The notes below the pieces were generated by a model. That model ran no database searches. It was given only the letters and a program-made list of their open reading frames with translations, and had not been told where the DNA came from. The position numbers were made by a program, and so were the translations under genes. From Segatella copri (GTDB taxonomy: Bacteria; Bacteroidota; Bacteroidia; Bacteroidales; Bacteroidaceae), in the NCBI RefSeq assembly GCF_019249795.2, contig NZ_CP156891.1, positions 1,506,001 through 1,570,000 of the forward strand: DNA of 64,000 nt, given 5' to 3'. This document shows, one piece after another, positions 9,684-18,550 of this stretch (the stretch's first letter is position 1; every line of letters starts with the position of its first letter).

Positions 9684-10682
9684 TTACCTTTCCAAATACT
9701 TTTCCACATCCGCCTGTATCTTCTGGAATTCGGGAGAGAACTGGTAGAAGGTGTTCTTCTTCATCATCATCTTCACCTTGCCCAGACTATTCTCATAACA
9801 TGCCATTTCGGTGCGAGCCTGCTCGGAATGGAGGGCACGGTCGCGGATTTCATTCTCCCTATCGTTGCGCAAAGCATCGCAAACGCTCTGGACGATAGGA
9901 CTAACTACCAGGTCGAAGAGATGATGACCCTGTATATATAAATAGGTATTGCTCTCGTTTACACCCAGATTGTTGAGGTAAAGAGCCATTTCATCCAACT
10001 CATCCTTAAACTTCTTAAAGCGGCGCTCCAGCTGGAACAGCTTTGCCCGCACCTTCTTTCCCAAATAATCTATCGCCCATTTAGGATCCTGGATTCGGAC
10101 AGAAGGCAGCATGATGACCTTATCAAACTCTGCCATATCAAAATGCATCGACATCTTGCGATGACGCACATAGAACAGCATGTGCCATAAGAAGAGGGGC
10201 CAGATGGTACGGGAATAGGACTCAAGAAAACGCTCGAAATCGAAGATGCGACGGTCGTTGAGCGTCACCATCACACAGGTTTCGTGCAATCCTCTGGCAT
10301 AACATTGGAAGTTTTCAATGGCATAGGCATAGGTATGGAAGATGTAAGGATTCTCCAACATCTGCTGGGAAGACTCGGTTGAGCCCTGACGCAGATAATC
10401 GTAATCGGCATCTACACAGGCTATCATATCCCTACCTACTCCCTTCAGCATACTGGAGATAGCAGCCTTCTTGCCTCGGTCTAAATGCTGGTTACGGGTA
10501 GGCAGCATGATATCAAAATAGCGTTTTTCATTCTCAAACTTTCCCAGTACAGAACGCCAGAAGAAGACATCATCGTAGCTCTCGACGTAAGCCACAATCT
10601 TGCGCCGAGCCTTCTTCGAGGTCATCCTGTTGGCTGCCTCGAAGAACTGGGAATTGATATTATCGGTTAAACGTTTAGCCAT
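9684..10682 (-). CDS. DUF4435 protein with TOPRIM-type acidic motif (AriB-like)
   Basis: A 332-residue soluble protein. An N-terminal TOPRIM-like fold is suggested by Glu34 in YVESYDD and the acidic triplet D91-D93-D95 in CVDADYDYL. This spacing matches DUF4435 proteins, which include AriB, the nuclease partner of the AriA ATPase in PARIS anti-phage systems. It lies 39 nt downstream of an AAA ATPase gene on the same strand, the same two-gene layout. The function as a toxin-like or tRNA-targeting nuclease is inferred from that family. It could instead be a conserved Bacteroidales chromosomal pair unrelated to defence. Confidence 0.7.
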   Translation of the reverse strand: MAKRLTDNINSQFFEAANRMTSKKARRKIVAYVESYDDVFFWRSVLGKFENEKRYFDIMLPTRNQHLDRGKKAAISSMLKGVGRDMIACVDADYDYLRQGSTESSQQMLENPYIFHTYAYAIENFQCYARGLHETCVMVTLNDRRIFDFERFLESYSRTIWPLFLWHMLFYVRHRKMSMHFDMAEFDKVIMLPSVRIQDPKWAIDYLGKKVRAKLFQLERRFKKFKDELDEMALYLNNLGVNESNTYLYIQGHHLFDLVVSPIVQSVCDALRNDRENEIRDRALHSEQARTEMACYENSLGKVKMMMKKNTFYQFSPEFQKIQADVEKYLER

Positions 10683-10721
10683 AAGCTGAAAAAATCAACA
10701 TTCAACACTTAACATTCAACA

Positions 10722-11540
10722 TTACGAAATCGTAATATCATTCACATCCGTCACCCTATCGGTCCATCCATCCATGACCACAGCAGGACTGTGGGTGGTC
10801 ATGATGATCTGGATATTCGGATTAAGCTGCAGCACCAGACCGATGAGCAGCTTCTGCCATTCGAAGTGAAGACTGATTTCCGGCTCATCCATAAAGAGGA
10901 CGTATGACTGGTTGTCCTCCACCAGCACGGTGAGGAGGATGGCAAGAATCTGCTTCTCACCAGCCGAGAGCTGATAAGGCGAGAGCTGCTCGCCTATCTG
11001 GTTGAAGCGGATTTCGTTGGCAGTACGGATGATGGTCTTGCCGGTATCCTTGAAAAGATTATCTACCATATCCTGGAACATCTTCTTCGGTTCACTCAGT
11101 TTCTGAGCCTTGAAGGCTGCATCCGGTTCGCCACTCTGCAAGACGGCGATGATGCGGTTGCCGATGTTCACCTGGTAATCCAGATACTTGCGCTGCAGCT
11201 GGAAGAGCTGCCAGTCGAGTTCGGTAACCAGGGTAAGGTCTATCTTGTTGATCATCTCGGCATTCATCAATGGTCTATCTACCGAGCGGATTACATCATA
11301 TCTAATCCACTTTGCCTCCTCCGGCTCCACCTTCAGATGCACACCTTTGATCATGTGACTAGGGAATTCACCGCCAGCCGCCAGACCCTTTACCACCTTA
11401 TTTAATATAGTACTCTTGCCCACGCCGTTTACACCACTCAGGATATTGACACGGCGGTCGAGGTTCCAAAGAATATGTTTGGTACCGCTCCAGAGAGATT
11501 CAATCTCTATCTGTTTGATATAATCAGCATATTTCTGCAT
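10722..11540 (-). CDS. ABC/SMC-like AAA ATPase (AriA-like) paired with DUF4435
   Basis: A 272-residue soluble ATPase. Visible are Walker A GVNGVGKST (residues 36-44), the ABC signature LSAGEKQ (about residue 190), Walker B YVLFMDEPEIS and the switch His in TTHSPAVV. This is the AAA_15/RecF-like architecture, but with a short middle region instead of long coiled coils. It is shorter than described AriA proteins, which exceed 400 residues. The DUF4435 gene follows in the same transcript. The natural reading is an ATPase sensor controlling the TOPRIM partner. The start is the only ATG that keeps the N-terminal beta strand before Walker A. Confidence 0.8.
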   Translation of the reverse strand: MQKYADYIKQIEIESLWSGTKHILWNLDRRVNILSGVNGVGKSTILNKVVKGLAAGGEFPSHMIKGVHLKVEPEEAKWIRYDVIRSVDRPLMNAEMINKIDLTLVTELDWQLFQLQRKYLDYQVNIGNRIIAVLQSGEPDAAFKAQKLSEPKKMFQDMVDNLFKDTGKTIIRTANEIRFNQIGEQLSPYQLSAGEKQILAILLTVLVEDNQSYVLFMDEPEISLHFEWQKLLIGLVLQLNPNIQIIMTTHSPAVVMDGWTDRVTDVNDITIS

Positions 11541-11629
11541 AAGAATAATCTCCTATCTTTAATAGTCAAGAACGGAAAAAGACTATTGTCTTAACTTCTT
11601 AACTCCTTTAAGTTTCAAAAAATATACCG

Positions 11630-11637
11630 CAAATATA
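11630..11637 (-). promoter_or_regulatory. -7 box of the ATPase/DUF4435 pair
   Basis: TATATTTG on the minus strand, about 90 nt before the ATPase start. It is divergent from the DMT transporter promoter at 11659. Confidence 0.55.
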
Positions 11638-11658
11638 GCAAAATTCCTCGAATTTTTG

Positions 11659-11666
11659 TACCTTTG
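11659..11666 (+). promoter_or_regulatory. -7 box of the DMT transporter gene
   Basis: TACCTTTG on the plus strand, 50 nt before the start codon. Confidence 0.65.
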
Positions 11667-11716
11667 CACTCGATTTTATTCAAAAATAGGAAGATTTAAA
11701 TAGAAATAAGGAAAAA

Positions 11717-12661
11717 ATGGATAACAAACGACCTCTTATCGCCCACCTGTGCCTCTTCTGTTCCGGCGCATTCTGGGGACTGATGGCTCCCGTAGGCAAG
11801 GATGCCATGCTTCACGGCATCGACGGCATCGACCTGGTGAGCTTCCGTGTATTGGGTGGTGCCCTCCTCTTCTGGATAGCATCATTCTTCACCAAAAGAG
11901 AACATATCCCTACCAAGGACATCATCAAGATGGCAGGTGCCGGCATATTCGGACTGGTATGCAACCAATGCTGCTATACCATCGGTCTGAGTCTCACCTC
12001 GCCAAGCAACTCCAGCATCATGACTACTTCGATGCCTATCTTCGCCATGATTCTCTCGTTCCTGATTCTGAAGGAACCTATCACCTGGAAGAAGGCTATC
12101 GGTGTGCTGATGGGATGCAGCGGAGCCTGTATCATCATCCTGACGAGTGCTACGGCTGGCAATGCTAAGGTAGGAAATATCTGGGGCGACCTGCTCTGCA
12201 TCTCGGCACAGCTTTCGTTCGCTCTCTATCTGGCACTCTTCAAGCCGCTGGTTCAGAAGTATTCGCTCTTCACGGTGAACAAGTGGATGTTTACCTGGGC
12301 AACCCTCTTCATCTGGCCTTTCACGATAGGACACGTATCGGACATTCCTTTCGCCCAGGTTCCGATGAGCACCTGGTGGGAAACGGGCTACGTCATCTTC
12401 TTCGGCACTTTTCTGGGTTACATCTGCATGATGATTGGTCAGAAGACGTTGCGCCCTACCGTGGTGAGTGTATATAATTATGTGCAGCCGCTGGTATCGG
12501 TTACCGTGAGTGTTATCGTGGGTCTCGCCGTATTCAAGGGTATGCAGGCGATTGCGGCCATCCTCATCTTCTCCGGTGTATGGCTCGTGGTAAAGAGCAA
12601 ATCAAAAAATGATATCGACAAGCACGACCACAGTCTGGCTTACGAGAAAAGACATGCTTAA
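11717..12661 (+). CDS. DMT-superfamily transporter with two EamA domains
   Basis: A 314-residue inner membrane protein with about ten hydrophobic helices arranged as two EamA repeats, roughly residues 8-140 and 155-295. Typical signs are CSGAFWGLMAPVGKD in helix 1, SNSSIMTTSMPIF near the end of repeat 1, and the repeat-2 end VVSVYNYVQPLVSV. Family members export or exchange metabolites such as amino acids or nucleosides; the substrate cannot be read from sequence. It is monocistronic between its own promoter and a strong terminator. Confidence 0.88.
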   Translation: MDNKRPLIAHLCLFCSGAFWGLMAPVGKDAMLHGIDGIDLVSFRVLGGALLFWIASFFTKREHIPTKDIIKMAGAGIFGLVCNQCCYTIGLSLTSPSNSSIMTTSMPIFAMILSFLILKEPITWKKAIGVLMGCSGACIIILTSATAGNAKVGNIWGDLLCISAQLSFALYLALFKPLVQKYSLFTVNKWMFTWATLFIWPFTIGHVSDIPFAQVPMSTWWETGYVIFFGTFLGYICMMIGQKTLRPTVVSVYNYVQPLVSVTVSVIVGLAVFKGMQAIAAILIFSGVWLVVKSKSKNDIDKHDHSLAYEKRHA

Positions 12662-12688
12662 AAGATATAATGTCGATTTATAAAACTG

Positions 12689-12730
12689 AAACTGTCCCCA
12701 TCTGAGATAACAGATGAGGACAGTTTTTTA
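12689..12730. terminator. Bidirectional Rho-independent terminator
   Basis: Arms 12689-12704 and 12711-12726 give a 16-bp stem with one mismatch (AAACTGTCCCCATCTG / CAGATGAGGACAGTTT), followed by T residues on the plus strand. It serves the convergent DMT transporter and lactate permease genes. Confidence 0.9.
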
Positions 12731-12745
12731 TATAAGAAAAGAAGA

Positions 12746-14326
12746 TCAGCAACCGAAGTAAACCATCAGTCCGCCCAATACGATATAAAGTAGGGCGTAT
12801 GGGATGGCCGAGCGGAGAATCTCTCCATCCTTTCCCTCCATATCGCAGGCTGCAGTAGCAATGGCGATGCTCTGCGGACTGATCATCTTGCCACCCGTGG
12901 CTCCCGTGGTGTTGGCAGCAACCAGCCAGTTTTCCTGACCACCCTCCATACCAAAGAATGTGCTCTGCCCCGTCATACCCAACTGATTGGCAACATGAGC
13001 CTGGAGCTTGGCAAAGAGGATATTCGAAGAGGTATCAGACCCCGTAACGAAGGTTCCGATGGCACCAATCATCGGCGCAACCAGAGGATAGAAATCTCCC
13101 GTTACTGCCACCAGTCCTGAGGCGATGGCAGTAATCATTCCCGAATAGTTCATCACACTTGCCAGGGCTATCAGCGAACAGATGGTCACCACCGTCTTAC
13201 GAAGATTCACCGTGGTACGGGCAAGAATCACCATCAATCTCTTGAGGCTCAATCCCTGAATCAATCCACCAATCGTAGCACCCAGGAAGAGCATCAGTCC
13301 TGCATTGGAAATCCAGCCAAACTTAAAGGTGCTGTCGAGCACAGGCAGATGAACCGCACTCACCAGATGACTTTTGAGGAAAGCATTGACCGGAGGACAG
13401 AGTGCTCCGGAAACCAGGATAAATATCAATATAAAAAGGTAAACGCTCCATGCCTTCAGGCTTTCGGCAAGCGTAAAGGTTTCCTTATCCTGCACCTTGC
13501 TCTTTCTGGCAAATACCTTGGCGTATGCGATGATGGCGATAATGGCTGCCAGCGAACCGATGATGGCTGGAGTCTCGGAACCGAGATAATAGCCGCAGAC
13601 AAACTGCACTATCACGGAAATCACTCCCACCCAGAGGGCGATGATGAGATTCTTGATAAGATTATGCTTATCGGTAAGCGTCAAGATAATAAAAGGCAGG
13701 AGGATAAAGAGAGGTGACAGCTGGATAATGGCGAATGCCGAAGTCTCGCAAATCTGTGCCGCCGAAGCCGATCCGCTTTCAGCCACCTCATTGCAGAGCG
13801 TAGTAACCGGTACACCCACAGCACCAAATCCCGTAGCCACGGTATTACCAATCAGGGATACCAGAGCCGAGAACATCGGTTTGAATCCGAGTCCGATGAG
13901 GATGGCAGCAGGTATCGCCACCGCCGTTCCGAAGCCCGCCATACCTTCGAGCAGTCCGCCGAATCCCCATACGAGGAGCAGCACGAGCAGTCCCTTATCA
14001 TCGGTAATCGATGTAAACTGCCTCTTGATCACCTCTATCTGCTTGCTTTCCACGAGGATATTATAGCTGTAGATAGCCATCAGGATGATGATGAGAATCG
14101 GGAATACCGCCTTCAGGATGCCTTCCACCACCGCCCATCCCGTCAGGGCGATCACGCTATCCTCCGCATGTTCCGGGGCAATCATGCCCAGCTGCGAAGC
14201 AGCGAAGAGAGCAAGCAGCACGGTAATTACGAGCGTCAGCAAGGCGCTTTTATGACCTGCCATCTTGAAGCCGAGCATCAGGATGAACAGCAACACGATG
14301 GGAATAATAGAAACAATTGATGCCAT
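12746..14326 (-). CDS. lctP: L-lactate permease (LctP/LldP family)
   Basis: A 526-residue polytopic inner membrane protein with twelve or more hydrophobic segments. Family hallmarks are visible: the LLEGMAGFGTAVAIPAAIL segment near residue 125, GFGAVGVPVTTLCNE, and the C-terminal FVTGSDTSSNILF and ANTTGATGGKMISPQSIAIA. The family imports lactate or glycolate with protons. It has its own promoter and shares a terminator with the convergent transporter gene. No lactate dehydrogenase genes are adjacent, so it acts as a stand-alone transporter gene here. Confidence 0.93.
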   Translation of the reverse strand: MASIVSIIPIVLLFILMLGFKMAGHKSALLTLVITVLLALFAASQLGMIAPEHAEDSVIALTGWAVVEGILKAVFPILIIILMAIYSYNILVESKQIEVIKRQFTSITDDKGLLVLLLVWGFGGLLEGMAGFGTAVAIPAAILIGLGFKPMFSALVSLIGNTVATGFGAVGVPVTTLCNEVAESGSASAAQICETSAFAIIQLSPLFILLPFIILTLTDKHNLIKNLIIALWVGVISVIVQFVCGYYLGSETPAIIGSLAAIIAIIAYAKVFARKSKVQDKETFTLAESLKAWSVYLFILIFILVSGALCPPVNAFLKSHLVSAVHLPVLDSTFKFGWISNAGLMLFLGATIGGLIQGLSLKRLMVILARTTVNLRKTVVTICSLIALASVMNYSGMITAIASGLVAVTGDFYPLVAPMIGAIGTFVTGSDTSSNILFAKLQAHVANQLGMTGQSTFFGMEGGQENWLVAANTTGATGGKMISPQSIAIATAACDMEGKDGEILRSAIPYALLYIVLGGLMVYFGC

Positions 14327-14379
14327 AAGCCATTCAGTGTTATAATGTTTTCGATTGCTAAATTTTATGTTTATGACTG

Positions 14380-14387
14380 CAAAAATA
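14380..14387 (-). promoter_or_regulatory. -7 box of the lactate permease gene
   Basis: TATTTTTG on the minus strand, about 55 nt before the start codon. Confidence 0.6.
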
Positions 14388-14481
14388 ACATTTTTCTTTG
14401 AAAAAAGAAAGCATTATTTGAAAAAATTTCTTCTTAGATGTCCGATTTTTCAATTTCATACGTCTATAGAGTGTAAAGGTT

Positions 14482-14982
14482 ATGAGAACAGAAGAATTCA
14501 ACCATATTATCCTACCGATGCGCAGCGACCTGAAAGCGTATGCGCTAAGGTTGACTGAGAGTGACGACAATGCCGAAGACCTCGTGCAGGAAGTCATGCT
14601 CAGGCTGTGGGACATGCGCCATGACATCAAGGCAGAAGATAACCTCAAGGCTCTAGCCATCACTATCATGCGCAACAAGTTTTATGACCAGTGCCGACAT
14701 GAGGAGCGGAACTTCACCACCGACAAGGTAATGGAAGTACCCATAGAAGACCGGCGGGCAGAGCAACGGGACGAGGTAAACCTCATCAGACAGATAGTGG
14801 CACAGCTTCCGCCCTTGCAGCAGCAGATATTCCGCATGAAGGAGATAGAAGGCTATACTGCCGATGAAATCATGCAGATAACGGGATGCACTGCCGATAA
14901 TCTCCGAAAGAATCTCTCCAGAGCCCGACTCAAAATCAGAGAGACCTATATGAATATCGTGAAACAAAACAGAACAAAATAA
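14482..14982 (+). CDS. ECF-type RNA polymerase sigma-70 factor
   Basis: A 166-residue ECF sigma factor. Region 2 covers about residues 8-75 (DNAEDLVQEVMLRLWDMRH, -10 recognition) and region 4 about residues 105-155 (LPPLQQQIFRMKEIEGYT with the helix-turn-helix TADEIMQITGCTADNLRKN). It directs RNA polymerase to a small regulon. No TAnnTTTG box precedes it, in line with autoregulation or a different promoter type. Three envelope-protein genes follow on the same strand, the first 16 nt downstream, so they are probably its anti-sigma and target genes. Confidence 0.93.
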   Translation: MRTEEFNHIILPMRSDLKAYALRLTESDDNAEDLVQEVMLRLWDMRHDIKAEDNLKALAITIMRNKFYDQCRHEERNFTTDKVMEVPIEDRRAEQRDEVNLIRQIVAQLPPLQQQIFRMKEIEGYTADEIMQITGCTADNLRKNLSRARLKIRETYMNIVKQNRTK

Positions 14983-14998
14983 AGAAGGAGGAAAGAAT

Positions 14999-15535
14999 AT
15001 GAACGATAAAATAAAAAGAATCGATGAATTCAAGGATATCGATGAATTCAAGACGATACAGGACTTGCTCGACAAGTATATGGATGGTGCCACATCCAAT
15101 GAGGAAGAGGCAACGCTCAGAAAATATTTCGAAGAGCATGGCAATGATATTCCTGAAGAATGGGAATCCTATCGCGCCCTCTTCAGCTATATAGGATTCG
15201 AACAGATGAATCTTTCTCTAATTCTAAAAGAAGAAGAGAAGGAGGAGGATTTCGAAAAAAAAGATATCGAGAAGGAAGAACTCCCAAAGAAGGAAGCTTC
15301 TCGTAGCAGATGGCTCAAATATTTCGGCACTTCTGTGGCAGCCGCCGCTATCATCGCATTCCTGATTGTGGGCATCCAGAAGATAGCCCAGCCTCAGCCT
15401 GAATGTTATGCGGTTATCGATGGAAAGGTTTATACCGACCAGGAGTTCGTTCATAACGAAGCCCTGGATGCCCTGGAAGATGTTTCGGCAGATTCCGAAG
15501 ATCCATTCAGTGCCCTGGATATGATGAAACAATAA
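14999..15535 (+). CDS. Single-pass membrane protein, candidate anti-sigma factor
   Basis: A 178-residue protein with a charged helical N-terminal cytosolic part (LLDKYMDGATSNEEEATLRK, residues about 22-50), one membrane helix (SVAAAAIIAFLIVGIQKIA, about residues 112-130) and a short outer tail. The N-terminal helical motif with conserved Asp/Glu resembles Bacteroidota anti-sigma-like proteins encoded after ECF sigma genes. It lies 16 nt after the sigma gene. No zinc-binding HxxxCxxC motif is seen. Anti-sigma function is inferred from context and topology. Confidence 0.65.
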   Translation: MNDKIKRIDEFKDIDEFKTIQDLLDKYMDGATSNEEEATLRKYFEEHGNDIPEEWESYRALFSYIGFEQMNLSLILKEEEKEEDFEKKDIEKEELPKKEASRSRWLKYFGTSVAAAAIIAFLIVGIQKIAQPQPECYAVIDGKVYTDQEFVHNEALDALEDVSADSEDPFSALDMMKQ

Positions 15536-15576
15536 ATTCATCTTTTAGATGAAACAATCATTCAAACTATAAAGTA

Positions 15577-15600
15577 TAATATATATAATAAGGTATAGAA
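15577..15600 (+). promoter_or_regulatory. TATATAATAAGGTRTARG motif copy 2, directly before a start codon
   Basis: The motif ends 1 nt before the ATG at 15602, so its AAGG lies 8-9 nt from the start and may act as a ribosome-binding site. It is the only one of the four copies placed this close to a gene. Confidence 0.45.
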
Positions 15601-15601
15601 T

Positions 15602-16048
15602 ATGAAACGATGCAACTTGATAAAACGTTTCTTCATCGGACTGCTTCTTATCGTGGTAGCCTCGATTTCGGCTAATGCCCAGGAGGGGCTGTACGTAAAA
15701 AGCATATTCCAACGCTTCGGACACGCCAAGGGATGCAAGATGGTTACGATGCAGAATGCGCAACTCAAAGGTTACAGGCTCAAGATATACAAGAGCCTGG
15801 TATATAAGAACCATGCCACGGAAATAGCCCACTATCTGAAGTCCGACCGCAAGGCTGCGAAAAAAATCAGAGAGGTGGTGGAGAATGGCAAGATGGTGAG
15901 CGGCTATTACATGATGACACCCTTGAGCAATGGCGACAACCGCTTCATCCTCTTCAGTAACCCGAGTAAAAGCAAGGGAACCGTGATTTATATAGAAGGC
16001 GACCTGTCGCCCGAAGATATCATGCAACTCTGCTATTCCAGAAGATAG
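15602..16048 (+). CDS. Exported DUF6108-like protein
   Basis: A 148-residue protein with a signal peptide (RFFIGLLLIVVASISANAQ, cleavage after AQ) and a compact mature part with no membrane helix. The features GLYVKSIFQRFGHAKGC, VSGYYMMTPLSNGDNRFILF and the tail YIEGDLSPEDIMQLCY recall DUF6108 proteins, which often sit in ECF sigma operons of Bacteroidales; the family name is from memory. It is probably periplasmic. The biochemical function is unknown. Confidence 0.6.
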   Translation: MKRCNLIKRFFIGLLLIVVASISANAQEGLYVKSIFQRFGHAKGCKMVTMQNAQLKGYRLKIYKSLVYKNHATEIAHYLKSDRKAAKKIREVVENGKMVSGYYMMTPLSNGDNRFILFSNPSKSKGTVIYIEGDLSPEDIMQLCYSRR

Positions 16049-16111
16049 AAGCAACATCTTCCTACAGGAATCTTCTCAATAAGAATAAGAAACAACATAA
16101 AATATTGTATT

Positions 16112-17005
16112 ATGAATATCAAAAACGTAATGATGATGGCTGCCATGATGCCAGCCGTCGCCCTTGCTGAAACCAACAGCAACAGTGCACCAGCCTCTGT
16201 AGAGGCTAACGACACCACAATCAGAGTGAACGACCAGAACATCGTCATCAAGCAGGATGGTGAACAGACTTCTGTGAAGATATATAAGATGAACGGCAAC
16301 GAGATGACCAAGATTTCCGAAACCCAATTCGTAGATGGTCAGGAAGTAGAAAAGGTATTTGTCACCTCGCCTTTCATCCCTCAGACCCTGAGCAAGCGCA
16401 AGCGCAGTCTGGAGAGTCATTATCCAACCTTCTTCTTCGGCTGCAGCCAGTTGCCAGGCAGCAGGGGAAGCATGGGAGGCAACAACGAGATGCACAGTCG
16501 CGACTCCAAGTCGTGGGAATGGGGCATCACCCTCACCAGTCTCTGCTTCCGCCTTTCCAACGAAATGGCACTCACCTCCTCTCTCTCCATCGGACAGGTA
16601 CACCACCATTTCAAGGACAATTATGTATTAAGCACCGAAAACGGGGTATCGACAATGACTCCGATAGATGGCGAGACGCTGAAGAAAAGCTATATCAGCT
16701 ACAATGTGCTCCGCCTGCCTATCATGCTGGAGTGGCAGAAGCGCATAGGATGCCATGATGCATTCCTGGCGTTAGGTCCATCGGTAGAATACCGCTGGCA
16801 CGAGCATTCCCGCTACTTCATAGGCAAGCACAAGCATACCGAAACGGGCGATATCAACCTCAACCCTATCGGCCTGAACCTGGAAGCCCGTGCCGGCTAC
16901 TCAGGAGTGATGCTCTACGCCCGTGCCGGAGTAACCCCGCTGCTCAACAAGACCAAGGCTCCCGAGTGCTACCCGATGACCATCGGCTTAGGATTTAGAC
17001 TGTAA
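16112..17005 (+). CDS. Exported protein with likely outer-membrane beta-barrel C-terminus
   Basis: A 297-residue protein with a signal peptide (MMMAAMMPAVALAE). Residues about 25-80 look soluble. From about residue 125 the chain alternates polar and hydrophobic residues in beta-strand style, with aromatic girdles, and ends in GLGFRL, a typical outer membrane protein terminus. It is the fourth gene of the ECF sigma set, a likely envelope target of that regulon. No named family was recognised. Confidence 0.6.
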   Translation: MNIKNVMMMAAMMPAVALAETNSNSAPASVEANDTTIRVNDQNIVIKQDGEQTSVKIYKMNGNEMTKISETQFVDGQEVEKVFVTSPFIPQTLSKRKRSLESHYPTFFFGCSQLPGSRGSMGGNNEMHSRDSKSWEWGITLTSLCFRLSNEMALTSSLSIGQVHHHFKDNYVLSTENGVSTMTPIDGETLKKSYISYNVLRLPIMLEWQKRIGCHDAFLALGPSVEYRWHEHSRYFIGKHKHTETGDINLNPIGLNLEARAGYSGVMLYARAGVTPLLNKTKAPECYPMTIGLGFRL

Positions 17006-17099
17006 TTTCTCTCAAAAAATCGAAAAAAACACCCGAATACCACAAACGTGGTAGCAGGAATACTACTCATATGCTATTTCAGAATCCAAAAAATCGCCG

Positions 17100-17107
17100 T
17101 ACCTTTG
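17100..17107 (+). promoter_or_regulatory. -7 box of metY-cysK
   Basis: TACCTTTG on the plus strand. It leaves an mRNA leader of about 110 nt (17112-17223) before metY, long enough for regulation, but no riboswitch class was recognised there. Confidence 0.65.
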
Positions 17108-17223
17108 CAGCGTCAATCAGAACAAACAGTCTGATGCCAATCATGACTGGATAACTGGGCGACAGATTTATATAAATGAATAAGATTGAATATTAACGTA
17201 AAATTAAAGAAAGGACATAGATT

Positions 17224-18519
17224 ATGAGTACAGAAAAGAAACTTCGCTTTGAGACACTTCAGTTGCATGTAGGTCAGGAAAATCCAGATCCAGCTACCGA
17301 CGCTCGTGCGGTGCCTATCTACCAGACCACAAGTTATGTATTCCGCAACTCTCTGCACGCTGCCGATAGATTCGGACTCCGTGACGCAGGTAACATCTAT
17401 GGTCGCTTGACCAACTCTACTCAGGGTGTATTCGAAGACCGTGTAGCTGCCCTCGAGGGTGGTGTAGCAGGTTTGGCTGTCGCTTCTGGTGCTGCAGCAG
17501 TTACCTACGCTCTGCAGAACATCCTTCAGAACGGCGACCACATCGTAGCTGCCGACAATATCTACGGTGGTACTTATAATCTCATCACTCATACATTATC
17601 CACACAGGGTGTCAGCTACACCATCGTGGATCCTCGCAACTTCGAGCAAGTAGAGACTGCCATTCAGGACAATACCAAGGCACTCTATGCAGAGACCTTC
17701 GGAAATCCGAACTCTGATGTAACCGATATCGATAAGTTGGCAGAGATTGCTCATCGCCACAACATCCCATTGATTATCGACAACACCTTCGGCACCCCAT
17801 ACCTCATCCGTCCTATCGAGCACGGAGCAGATATCGTGGTTCACTCAGCAACCAAGTTCATCGGCGGTCATGGTTCATCTCTCGGTGGTGTCATCGTAGA
17901 TGGCGGTAAGTTCGACTGGAAGGCAAATGCCGACAAGTTCCCTACTCTCGCTAAGCCAGACCCATCTTATCATGGTGCCGTATTCGCAGATGTAGCCGGA
18001 GCAGCAGCCTTCGTAACCCGAATCCGTGCGGTCATCCTTCGTGATACCGGTGCAACCATCTCTCCATTCAATGCCTGGATTCTTCTTCAGGGCTTGGAGA
18101 CATTGAGCCTCCGTGTAGAGCGTCACGTTCAGAATGCATTGAAGGTGGTAGAGTATCTGGAGAACAATCCTAAGGTGGCTAAGGTTAATCACCCAGCCGT
18201 TCCTTCTCATCCAGATCATGAACTTTACAAGAAGCTCTTCCCTAACGGCGGTGGTTCTATCTTCACCTTCGATATCAAGGGCGGCGAGAAAGAGGCATGG
18301 GAGTTCATCGACCACCTGCGCATCTTCTCTTTGCTGGCTAACGTAGCCGACGTGAAGTCACTGGTTATCCACCCAGCAACAACCACCCACTCTCAGTTGA
18401 GCCCAGAGGAGTTGGAGGAGCAGCACATCTATCCTTCTACCGTTCGATTGAGCATCGGTATCGAGAACATCGACGACCTGATTGAGGCACTCGATGAAGC
18501 ATTTACTTACGTAAAGTAA
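17224..18519 (+). CDS. metY: O-acetylhomoserine sulfhydrylase (MetY-type)
   Basis: A cytosolic PLP enzyme of 431 residues in the Cys/Met metabolism family. It forms homocysteine from O-acetylhomoserine and sulfide. The MetY-type N-terminus FETLQLHVGQENPDPATDAR, the Ser/Tyr PLP-phosphate region NIYGRLTNST, and the PLP lysine in VVHSATKFIGGHG (about residue 210) are visible. The length fits MetY rather than the shorter MetB/MetC. It is followed 31 nt later by cysK, so both sulfide-fixing enzymes share a transcript. Confidence 0.93.
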   Translation: MSTEKKLRFETLQLHVGQENPDPATDARAVPIYQTTSYVFRNSLHAADRFGLRDAGNIYGRLTNSTQGVFEDRVAALEGGVAGLAVASGAAAVTYALQNILQNGDHIVAADNIYGGTYNLITHTLSTQGVSYTIVDPRNFEQVETAIQDNTKALYAETFGNPNSDVTDIDKLAEIAHRHNIPLIIDNTFGTPYLIRPIEHGADIVVHSATKFIGGHGSSLGGVIVDGGKFDWKANADKFPTLAKPDPSYHGAVFADVAGAAAFVTRIRAVILRDTGATISPFNAWILLQGLETLSLRVERHVQNALKVVEYLENNPKVAKVNHPAVPSHPDHELYKKLFPNGGGSIFTFDIKGGEKEAWEFIDHLRIFSLLANVADVKSLVIHPATTTHSQLSPEELEEQHIYPSTVRLSIGIENIDDLIEALDEAFTYVK

Positions 18520-18550
18520 AAATATTAATGATTTAAATTAGAGTACAGTT

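Noticed and set aside
17108..17223. Possible SAM riboswitch in the metY leader
   Set aside because: The leader is long enough, but I could not find a conserved SAM-I or SAM-II core, so no riboswitch is claimed.
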